Shown in pieces: positions 54,737-64,000 of a stretch of DNA of 64,000 bases. The stretch is from Okapia johnstoni (taxonomy: Eukaryota; Chordata; Mammalia; Artiodactyla; Giraffidae). The stretch lies in the NCBI GenBank assembly GCA_024291935.2, contig CM044326.1:31310948-31374947 (forward strand), in the 5' to 3' direction. Position 1 is the stretch's first letter. Each line of letters opens with the position of its first letter. The notes below the pieces were generated by a model. It was not told the origin of the DNA and did not search any database. It was given only the letters and a program-made list of their open reading frames with translations. Position numbers and translations under genes: made by a program.

Positions 54737-55419
54737 CAGTTCAGTTCAGTAACTCAGTCGTGTCTGACTCTTTGCGACCCCATGAACCACAGCACGCCAG
54801 GCCTCCCTGTCCGTCACCAACTCCTGGAGTTTACTCAAACTCATGTCCATTGAGCCGTTTATGCCATCCAGCCATCTCATTCTCTGTCATCCCCTTCTCC
54901 TCCTGCCCTCAATCTTTCCCAGCATCAGGGTCATTTCAAATGAGTCAGCTCTTCACATCAGGTGGCCAAAATATTGGAGTTTCAGCTTCAACATCAGTCC
55001 TTCCAATGAACACCCAGGACTGATCCCCTTTAGGATGGACTGGTTGGATCTCCTTGCAGTCCAAGGGACTCTCAAGAGTCTCCTCCAACACCACAGTTCA
55101 AAAGCATCAATTCTTCGGCACTCAGCTTTCTTTATAGTCCAACTCTCACATCCATACGTGACCACTGGAAAAACCATAGCCTTGACTAGACGGAACTTTG
55201 TTGACAAAGTAATCTCTGCTTTTTAATATGTTGTCTAGGTTGGTCATAACTTTCCTTCCAAGGAGTAAGCGTCTTTTAATTTCATGGCTGCAATCACTAT
55301 CTGCAGTGATTTTGGAGCCCCAAAAAATAAACAGCCACTGTTTCCACTGTTTCCCCATCTGTTTGCCATGAAGTGATGGGACCGGATGCCATGATCTTAG
55401 TTTTCTGAATGTTGAGCTT
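54737..55419 (-). mobile_element. BovB fragment, 5'-truncated, nested
   Basis: The 3' end of a BovB in minus orientation (54953-55207 encodes [19 protein letters not shown]). Flanked by TTTAGGAATT (54727-54736) and TTTAAGAATT (55420-55429), a target-site duplication with one later mutation. Confidence 0.85.
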
Positions 55420-56550
55420 TTTAAGAATTAGTGAGCTAAGATAGACCAGAATGGGTGAATTTAATTCAGATGACCATTACATTTATTACTGTGGGCAAGA
55501 ATCCCTTAGAAGAAATGAAGTAGCCCTCATAGTGAACAAAAGAGTCTGAAATGCAGTACTTGAGTAAAAGCTCAAAAATTACAAAATGATCTCTGTTCGT
55601 TTCCAAGGCAAACCATTCACTATCACGGTAATCCAAGTCTATGTCCCCACCACTACTGCTGAAGAAGCTGAAGTTGAATGGTTCCATGAAGACATACAAG
55701 ACCTTCTAGAACTACCAACAAAACAGATGCCCTTTTCATCATAGGAGACTGGAATGCAAAAGTAGGAAGTCAAGAGATACCTGGAGTAACAGGCACATTT
55801 GGCCTTGGAGTACAGAATGAAGCAGGACAAAGGCCAACAGAGTTTTGCCAAGAGAAAGCGCTGATCAAAGCAAACACCCTCTTCCAACAACACAAGAGAC
55901 AACTCTACACATGGACATCATCAAATGGTCAATACCAAAATCAGATGATTTCATTCTTTGTAGCCAAAAATGGAAAAACTCTACACAGTCAGCAAAAACA
56001 AGACTGGCAGCTGACTGTGGCTCAGATCATGAACTCCTTATTGCCAAATTCATACTTAAATTGAAGAAAGTAGGGAAAACCACTAAGCCATTCAGATATG
56101 ACCAAAATCAAATCCCTTATGATTATACAGTGGGGTGACAAATACATTCAAAGGATTAGATCTGATACAGTGTGTAAAGAACTATGGATGGAGGTTCATA
56201 ACATTATATAGGAGGCGGTGATCAAAACAATCCCCAAGAAGAAATGCAAAAAGGCAAAATGGCTGTCTGAGGAGGCCATACAAATAGCTGGGAAAAGAAG
56301 AGAAGTTAAAGGCGAAGGAGAAAAGGAAAGATATATCCATCTGAAAGCCGAGTTCCAAAGAATATCAAGGAGAGATAAGAAAGCTTTCCTAAGTGATCAA
56401 TGCAAAGAAAACAATAGAATGGGAAAGACTAAAGATCTCTTCAAGAAAATTAGAGATACCAAGGGAACATTTCATGCAAAGATGGGCACAATAAAAGACA
56501 GAAATAGAATGGACCTAATAGAAGCAGAAGATATTAAGAAGAGGTGGCAA
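55420..56550 (+). mobile_element. BovB + strand copy: endonuclease and RT N-terminus
   Basis: Encodes the BovB apurinic-type endonuclease in broken frames (FIIGDWNAKVGSQEIPGV around 55733-55790) and the linker up to the RT (56218-56562: KCKKAKWLSEEAIQIAGKRR). It ends at AAGAAGAGGTGGCAA (56536-56550), where an L1 was inserted; BovB resumes at 58332. Confidence 0.85.
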
Positions 56551-58331
56551 AAGCAATCTTGAGAAAGAAGAATGGAACTGGAGGAATCAACCTGCCTGAC
56601 TTCAAGCTCTACTACAAAGCCACAGTCATCAAGACAGTGTGGTACTGGCACAAGGATAGAAATATAGATCAATGGAACAAAATAGAAAGCCCAGAGATAA
56701 ACCCACGCACCTATGGGCACCTTATCTTCGACAAAGGAGGCAAGAGTATACAATGGAGAAAAGACAATCTCTTTAACAAGTGGTGCTGGGAAAACTGGTC
56801 AACCACTTGTAAAAGAATGAAACTAGAACACTTCCTAACACCATACACAAAAATAAACTCAAAATGGATTAAAGATCTAAATGTAAGACCAGAAACTATA
56901 AAAACTCCTAGAGGAAAACATAGGCAAAAACACTCTCCGACATAAATCACAGCAGGATCCTCCATGACCCACCCCCCAGAATATTGGAAATAAAAGCAAA
57001 AATAAACAAATGGGACCTAATCAAAATTAAAAGCTTTTGCACAACAAAGGAAACTATAAGCAAGGTGAAAAGACAGCCTTCAGAATGGGAGAAAATAATA
57101 GCAAACGAAGCAACAGACAAACAATTAATCTCAAAAATATACAAGCAACTCCTGCAGCTGAATTCCAGAAAAATAAACGACCCAATCAAAAAATGGGCCA
57201 AAGAACTAAACAGACATTTCTCCAAAGAAGACATACAGATGGCTAACAAACACATGAAAAGATGCTCAACATCACTCATCATTAGAGAAATGCAAATCAA
57301 AACCACAGTGAGGTACCATTACACACCAGTCAGAATGGCTGCTATCCAAAAGTCTACAAGCAATAAATGCTGGAGAGGGTGTGGAGAAAAGGGAACCCTC
57401 TTACACTGTTGGTGGGAATGCAAACTAGTACAGCCACTATGGAGAACAGTGTGGAGATTCCTTAAAAACTGGGAATAGAACTGCCATATGACCCAGCAAT
57501 CCCACTGCTAGGCATACACACCGAGGAAACCAGAATTGAAAGAGACGCGTGTACCCCAATGTTCATCGCAGCACTGTTTACAATAGCCAGGACATGGAAG
57601 CAACCTAGATGTCCATCGGCAGACGAATGGATAAGGAAGCTGTGGTACATATACACAATGGAATATTACTCAGCCATTAAAAAGAATACATTTGAATCCG
57701 TTCTATTGAGATGGATGAAACTGGAGCCCATTATACAGAGTGAAGTGAGCCAGAAAGAAAAGCACCAATACAGTATACTAATGCATGTATATGGAATTTG
57801 AAAGATGGTAATGGTAACCCTATATGTGAGACAGAATAAGAGACACAGATGCATAGAACAGTCCTGTGGACTCTGAGGGAGAAGGTGAGGGTTGGACGTT
57901 CTGGGACAATAACATTGAAACATGTATATTGTCATATGTGAAGCAGAACACCATTCCATGTTCTATGCATGGGACGGATGCTCAGGGATGGAGCGTTGGG
58001 ATGACACTGAGGGATGGGAGGGGGAGGGAGGTGGGAGGAGGGTTTGGGAGGGGGAGCACATGTGAATCCATGGCTGATTCATGTCGATGTATGGCAAAAA
58101 ACTACTACAATATTGTAAAGTAATTAGCCCCCAACTAAAATAAAAAAAAAAAATAAAATTAAAAAAAAAAAAAGAAATATACTTGTTCCCTATTACTGTG
58201 ATAAATGTTCTTATTATGGTCTCTGAGTCAATTATGTTTCCATAATTTCATGATTGTAAGTGTTCTCCCAGAATGATGAGATGTTATTCCAAATGAAATA
58301 AATGGCCAAAAGGTTAAAAAAAAAAAAAAAA
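56551..58331 (+). mobile_element. 5'-truncated L1 with 3' transduction, inserted in BovB
   Basis: Starts within L1 ORF2 (56544-56945: [19 protein letters not shown]) and runs to the L1 3'UTR and a first poly(A) tail at about 58141-58173. About 142 further bases (58174-58315) are not L1 and end 13 bases after their own AATAAA (58297-58302), followed by a second poly(A) tail (58316-58333). A perfect 15-bp target-site duplication AAGAAGAGGTGGCAA (56536-56550, 58332-58346) flanks the whole. The extra DNA is therefore a 3' transduction from the source locus. Confidence 0.88.
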
Positions 58332-58346
58332 AAGAAGAGGTGGCAA

Positions 58347-59926
58347 GAATACACAGAAAAACTATACAAAAAAAGATCTTAATGACCCAGATAGCCACAA
58401 TGGTGGGATCACTCTCCTAGAGCCAGACATCCTGGAGTGTGAAGTCAAGTGGGCCTTAGGAAGCATCACTATGAACAAAGCTATTGGAGGTGATGGAATT
58501 CCAGCTGAACTAGTTCAAATCCTAGAAGATGATGCTATGAAAGTGCTGCACTCAATATGCCAGCAAATTTGGAAAACTCGGCAGTGACCACAGGACTGGA
58601 AAAGGTCAGTTTTCATTCCAATCCCAAAGAAAGGCAATGCCAAAGAATGTTCAAACTACCGCACAATTTCACTCATCTCACATGCTAGCAAAGTAATGTT
58701 CAAAATTCTCCATGTTAGGCTTCAGTAGTATGTGGATCAAGAAATTCCAGATGTTCAAGCTGGATTTAGAAAAGGCAGAGGCACCAGAGATCAAATTGCC
58801 AACATCCTTTGGATCACAGAAAAAGCAAGGAAATTCCAGTAGAACACCTACTTCTGCTCGCTGACTATGCTAAAGCCTTTGACCTTGTGGATCACAACAA
58901 ACTGTGGAAAACTCTTCAAGAGATGGAAATACCAGGCCACTTTACCTGCCTTCTGAGAAGTCTGTATGCAGATCAAGAAGCAACAGTTATAATCAGACGT
59001 GGAACAACAGACTGGTTCCAAACTGGGAAAAGATTACATCAAAGCTGTATATTATCATCTTGAATATTTAACTTTTATGCAGAGTACATCATTCAAAATG
59101 CCAGACTGGATGAAGCACAAGCTGGAACCAAGATTGCCAGGAGAAATATCAATAACCTCAGATATGCAGATGACACCATCCCAATGGCAGAAAGTGAAGA
59201 GGAACTAAACAGCCTCTTGAAGAAAGTGAAAAAGGAGAGTGAAAAAGCTGGCTTAAACCTCAACATTCAAAAAATGAAGATCATGGTATCATTCATGACA
59301 AATAGATGACGATACACTGAAACAGTGGCAGACTTTATTTTCTTGGGCTCCAAAGTCACTGCAAATGGTGACTGCAGCCATGAAATTAAAAGATGCTTGC
59401 TCCTTGGAAGAAAATCTATGAACAACGTAGACAACATATTAAAAAGCAGAGACATTATTTTTCCAACAAAAGTCCATACAGTCAAAGCTATGGTTTTTCC
59501 AGTAGTCATGTAGGAATGTGAGAGTTGGACCATAAAGAAGGCTGAGCACGGAAGAATTGATGCTTTTGAACTGTGGTGTTAGAGGAGACTCTTGAGAGTC
59601 CCTTTGGCTGTAAGGAGATCCAGCCAGTCAAGCCTAAAGGAAATCAGTCCCGAATATTCATTGGAAGGGCTGATGCTGAAGCTGAAGCTCCAATACTTTG
59701 GCTACCTGATGTGAAGAACTGACTCATTGGAAAAGAGCCTGATGCTGGGAAAGATTGAAGGCAGCAGGAGAAGGGGACGACAGAGGATGAGATGGTTGGA
59801 TGGTATCACCGACTCAATGGACATGAGTTTGAACAAACTCTGGAAGTTGGTGATGGACAGGGATGCTTGGGGTGTTGCAGTCCATGGGGTCACAGAGTCG
59901 GACACGACTGCAAAGCTGAACTGGAT
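58347..59926 (+). mobile_element. BovB + strand copy: RT and 3' end
   Basis: Continues the endonuclease-RT polyprotein (58440-59070: EVKWALGSITMNKAIGGDG-like, VDHNKLWKTLQEMEIPG, then LRYADDTIPM near 59150), the C-terminal region (59325-59513, 59727-59939) and the BovB 3' end at about 59926. Many stops. Ends at the 10-bp target-site duplication shared with 52557. Confidence 0.88.
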
Positions 59927-60190
59927 TGCATTCAGATGAGTATATCTTTCCTTTTCTCTTTTGCCTTTCACTTCTCTTCTTTTTTAAGCTATATGTAAGA
60001 CTTCCTCAAACAATCATTTTGCCTTTTTGCATTTCTTTTTCTTGGGGGTGGTTTTGATCACTGCCTTCTGTACAATGTTATGAACCTTTGTTCATAGTTC
60101 TTTAGGCTTCCTGTCTGTCTGATCTAATCCCTTGAATCTGTTTGTCACTTCCATTGTATAATCATAAGGGATTTGATTTAGGTTAAACTG
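59927..60190 (-). mobile_element. BovB outer minus-strand copy, 5' remnant
   Basis: Resumes exactly where the minus-strand BovB stopped at 52566 (GCATTCAGATGAGTATATCT continues the RT N-terminal region). Encodes the linker between endonuclease and RT, then ends at about 60190 by 5' truncation. Confidence 0.8.
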
Positions 60191-61090
60191 GTATAAATCA
60201 AGTTAGAGTGTTATTACTTAAAATATTAAGTGTAATCCTGCTGATAGCCACAAATAGCTATAGGACATTAACAAAAGTAAATGAGAAAGAAACTTGAATG
60301 TTCTACTACAAAGAAAATCTAAACACAAAAGAACATGGTAATGCGAGAAATGAAGCCAAAGAAACAGCTGTAAGGCGAACAGAAAACAAATAGCAAACCG
60401 ACGCAAGTAAGTCTCTCCTTATCGGTTACTACTTTACATGTGAGCGATTAAACTCTCCATCCAAAAGGCACAAAGTTGCAGAAGAGATAAAAAGACACAC
60501 TCCAATTACATGCTATTTTTAAAATAAGAGGCTACTTTAGAGTAAAAGACACCAATACATTAAAAGTGTAGAGATGGGAAAAGATACTCTATGCAAAAGA
60601 GAGCAGAGGCAGCTGAACTTACATCAGATAAAATAAACTTTAAAGTTGGGAAGTTTACAAAAGATGAAGAAGAACAGTGTATAGTAAAGAAAGATTCAGT
60701 ACAGGAAGAATATGTAACAATATAAACATTGCGATACTTTGTGACAGAAGCAAAACACATGAAACAAAACTGACGGAAGTGAGTGGGTAAATAAACCCCT
60801 GTGCAATCACAGTCAGAGCTGCCAGGATCTCACACTTGATAACGAACAATATCGCCAGAAGATAAGTAGGGAGACAGAGGACTTGATCAACTTGACTAAC
60901 TCGATTTAACAGATCCTCAAAACACTCTACCCAGCAAGAGCATGCACCGTCTTCTCTAGTGCATGAGGGACTTTTTCCAAGATAGACTGTATGTTAGGCT
61001 ACAAATTAAGTCTCAATAGATTATTTTTAGAATAGATTTCATACAAAATATCTTCTTTGATCACAGATGGGTGAAGTTAGAAATTATAAC
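60191..61090 (+). mobile_element. Old L1 fragment, ORF2
   Basis: AT-rich DNA with L1 ORF2-type phrases on the + strand (ATGCAAAAGAGAGCAGAGGC, ACTTGATAACGAACAATATC, CTCTACCCAGCAAGAGCATG). No open frame left. The part is continuous with 62647-63666, split by a younger L1. Confidence 0.5.
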
Positions 61091-61103
61091 AAGAGCAAAA
61101 CTG

Positions 61104-62633
61104 GAGAACAGTGTGGAGATTCCTTAAAAAACTGGAAATAGAACTTCCATGTGACCCAGCAATCCCACTGCTGGGCGTGCACCTCAAGGAAACCAGAACT
61201 AAAAGAGACACACGTGCCTCAGTGTTCACTGCAGCACTATTTACAACGGCCAGGACGTGGAAGCGACCCAGATGTCCATCGGCAGATGAGTGGATAAGGC
61301 GGTTGTGGCACATACACACAATGGAATATTACTCAGCTGTAAAAAGGAACACATTTGAGTCAGTTCTAATGAGGTGGATGAACCTGGAGTTATACAGAGT
61401 GAAGTAAGTCAGGAGAGAAAGACAAATACTGTATATTAACTTATTTGTATGAAATTTAGGAAGACAGTACTGATGGTCCTACATGCAGGGCAGCAAAGGA
61501 AACACGGATGTAAAGAGCAGACTTTTGGACTCAGCGGGAGAAGGTGAGGGTGGGATGATTTGAGCGAATAGCATTGAAACATGTGTATTACCGTGTAGAT
61601 GACCAGAGCAAGCTCGACGCCTGAGGCAGGGCACTCAAAGCCAGTGCTCTGGGACGACGCAGAGGGGCAAGGTAGGGAGGGAGATGGAATGGGGTTCAGG
61701 ATAAGAGGAACATGTATCAGTTCAGGTCAGTTCAGTCCCTCAGTCGCGTCCCACTCTTTGCAACCCCATGAATCACAGCACGCCAGGCCTCCCTGTCCAT
61801 CACCAACTCCCAGAGTTTACCCAAACCCGTATCCATCGAGTCAGTGATGCCATCCAACCATCTCATCCTCTGTCATCCCCTTCTCCTCCTGCCTCCAATC
61901 CTTCCCAGCATCAGGGTCTTTTCCAGTGAGTCAGCTCTTTGCATGAGGTGGCCAAAGTATTGGAGTTTCAGCTTTAACATCAGTCCTTCCAATGAACACC
62001 CAGGACTGATCTCCTTTAGGATGGACTGGTTGGATCTCCTTGCAGTCCAAGGGACTCTCAAGAGTCTTCTCCAACACCACAGTTCAAAAGCATCAGTTCT
62101 TCAGTGCTCAGCTTTCTTCACTGTCCAACTCTCACATCCATACGTGACCACTGGAAAAACCATAGCCTTGACTAGACAGACTTTTGTTGGCAAAGTAACG
62201 TCTCTGCTTTTAAAGATGCTATCTAGGTTGGCCATAACCTTCCTTCCAAGGAGTAAGTGTCTTTTAATTTCATGGCTGCAATCACCATCAGCAGTGATTT
62301 TGGAGCCCCCCAAAATAAAGTCTGCCACTGTTTCCACTGTTTCCCCATCTGTTTGCCATGAAGTAATGGGACCAGATGCCCTGATCTTAGTTTTCTGAAT
62401 GTTGAGTTTTAAGCCAACTTTTTCACTCTCCTCTTTCACTTTTATCAAGAGGCTCTTCAGTTCTTCTTCACTTTCTGTCATAAGGGTGGTGTCATCTGAA
62501 TATGTATACCTGTGGACACATGTATACTTGTGACCAATTCATGTTTATGTCTTGCAAAAACCATCACAATATTGTAAAGTAATTATTCTACCGTTAAAAT
62601 AAATTAATTGATTTAAAAAGCCAAAAAAAAAAA
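61104..62633 (+). mobile_element. 5'-truncated L1 3' end with a BovB inserted
   Basis: L1 ORF2 end and 3'UTR (61111-61407: [20 protein letters not shown]; poly(A) at about 62622-62635). Flanked by a perfect 13-bp duplication AAGAGCAAAACTG at 61091-61103 and 62634-62646. A minus-strand BovB (about 61712-62495) splits it; the L1 3'UTR resumes at about 62496. Confidence 0.85.
61712..62495 (-). mobile_element. BovB 3' fragment, nested in L1
   Basis: 62101-62481 and 61873-62061 on the minus strand encode BovB C-terminal RT ([51 protein letters not shown]). It ends at the BovB 3' tail with GTTCAG repeats at 61717-61737. Confidence 0.9.
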
Positions 62634-62646
62634 AAGAGCAAAACTG

Positions 62647-63666
62647 AAAGATACACAAACCTGCGGAACTTAAATAACACACTCTTAACCAATGGATCAA
62701 AAGAAAAAAGAAATCACGAGGAACACTAGAAAACACACAAAAAATGAATGAAAAACAAAAAGGAAATGTACCAAACAATATAGGATGTGGTAAAAATAGC
62801 ATCAAGAGGGAACATTATAGACATAAATGCTTATATTAAAAATCAAAAAAGATTTTAAATCAGCAACGCATCTATACAACTTAAGAACTTGAAAAGAAGA
62901 ATATGATCCCTAAGTTAGAAAAGGAAGGAGGTAGTAAAAGCTAGAGCAGAGAAAAATGAATAAGAAAATAATAAGAACTCGTAAAACTAATCGAACACTG
63001 TGAGTCGGCTATACTGATACACAGATGATAGAGAGAGACAGATAAAAGCAGAAATACAATACAGAACATTCATGAAACCAGAAGTCTGTGCTTTGAAAAG
63101 ATCAACAAATATAACAAACCTTTAGCCGCACATACTAAGATAAGAGAGAAGACGCAAATTACTAAAATCTGAATGAAAGTGGGGACATTACTACTGATTC
63201 TACAGAAAGAAACAGGGTTGTAAGAGATTACTGTGAACAACAATACACCGACAAGTGGGCTCACCTAGATGAAATGGAGAAAGTCCTAGAAGCACAAAAC
63301 CTACTAAAACCACAAAACCTACTAATAACTAGTAAGAGAAGTGAATCCATAATCAGAAATATCCTGACAAACAAAATCCCACTGGATGTGATGGTTTCAC
63401 TGGTGGACTCTACCAAATGTTTAAAGAAGAACTAATACCAACCCTCAAACTTTTCCGAAGTATTGAAGAGGAGAGAGCCCTTCCTCAGTCATTCTATGAG
63501 GCACCCTGATATTAAAGCCAGACAAACACATACAAGAAAACTATAGACAAATATCCCTTATGACCATTGATGCAAAAATCCTCAACTAAATACAAACAAA
63601 CAAGATTCAATAGCATATTAAAAGAGTTGTACACCATGACCAAGTGGGATTTGATTCTCAGAATCC
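62647..63666 (+). mobile_element. Old L1 fragment, ORF2 (continuation)
   Basis: Continues 60191-61090 in the same orientation, with phrases such as GAGGGAACATTATAGACATAA, GAGAAGACGCAAATTACTAA, CCACTGGATGTGATGGTTTC and ACACCATGACCAAGTGGGAT that belong to the L1 RT region. Heavily decayed. Confidence 0.7.
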
Positions 63667-63678
63667 AAGGACGTTTTA

Positions 63679-63893
63679 AGGCTTCCCTCGTAGCTCAGTT
63701 GGTAGAGAATCTGCTTGCAGTGCAGGAGACCCAGTTTCGATCTCTGGGTTGGGAAGATCCCCTGGAGAAGGAAATGGCAACCTACTCCAGTATCCTTGCC
63801 TGGAAAATCTCATGGACAGAGGAGCCTGGTGGGCTGCAATCCATGGGGTCACGAAGAGTCAGACATGACTGAACGACTAACACTCACTTACTT
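63679..63893 (+). mobile_element. Bov-tA-type SINE
   Basis: Forward orientation: GGCTTCCCTCGTAGCTCAGT (A box), AGTTTCGATCTCTGGG (B box), GAGAAGGAAATGGCAACC, ending at AGTCAGACATGACTGAACGA. A duplication AAGGACGTTTTA/AAGGACGTTTTTA flanks it at 63667-63678 and 63894-63906. Confidence 0.92.
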
Positions 63894-64000
63894 AAGGACG
63901 TTTTTAACAAACAAAAATTGGTCAATATAATGCTTTTCTCTTGCTCAGTCGTGTCTGAATCTTTCATGGACTGCAGCATGTCAGGCTCCTCTGTCCTTCA

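Noticed and set aside
41846..64000. An IGHG gene or Sgamma in the last 22 kb
   Set aside because: No CH domain motif and no G-rich 49-bp type or pentamer switch array was seen. The DNA is intergenic and transposon-rich.

Overview
The window is ruminant genomic DNA carrying the 3' half of an immunoglobulin heavy-chain (IGH) locus, all on the + strand. The host is a bovid, because BovB (RTE-type) LINEs, Bov-tA-type SINEs and ruminant L1 are abundant. The sequence alone does not let me choose between cattle, sheep, goat or a relative.

Layout. (1) 0.1-11 kb: a decayed minus-strand L1 with two BovB copies and a short BovB fragment nested in it. (2) 11-16 kb: mostly unassigned intergenic DNA with one SINE. 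(3) 16.0-18.3 kb: the last D segment (DQ52-like, 14 bp, with 12-bp-spacer signals on both sides), then six JH segments. Two of these (third- and first-from-last, at 17322 and 18258) have perfect heptamer and nonamer; two have defective signals; two are pseudogenes. (4) 19.15-19.45 kb: the intronic enhancer Emu (muE1, muE5, muE2, muE4, octamer). (5) 20.8-23.64 kb: Smu switch repeats. (6) 24.03-28.35 kb: IGHM with CH1-CH4, secreted tail, M1 and M2. (7) 29.5-33.72 kb: a second copy of the DNA from just 3' of the Emu core through Smu to CH1, with a short switch-like repeat (Sdelta). (8) 33.36-40.99 kb: IGHD, made of the mu-derived CH1, two hinge exons, CH2, CH3 and M1/M2, with a possible secreted-tail exon. 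(9) 41-64 kb: IGHD 3' flank with CA-rich DNA, a 20/21-bp minisatellite, unassigned DNA, and from 50.7 kb a deeply nested BovB/L1 cluster. No IGHG gene is reached.

How it works together: V-D-J joining uses the D/JH signals. The rearranged exon splices to IGHM CH1, and Emu drives the locus. Alternative 3' processing gives secreted or membrane IgM. IGHD can be reached by long read-through transcripts with alternative splicing, and the presence of Sdelta also makes switch recombination to delta physically possible.

The most notable signal is the mosaic history of the mu-to-delta duplication. CH1 exons differ at 1 of 327 bases, the ~230 bp between switch region and exon flank are roughly a fifth different, and DNA farther 5' is only 1-2% different, which suggests repeated gene conversion. 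Other observations are a GC splice donor in the IGHD membrane exon, a ~370-440-bp higher-order repeat inside Smu, an L1 insertion carrying a 3' transduction with intact target-site duplication, and a multi-level BovB nest. The ruminant delta-CH1 duplication itself is already described in the literature. I found no wholly new system.
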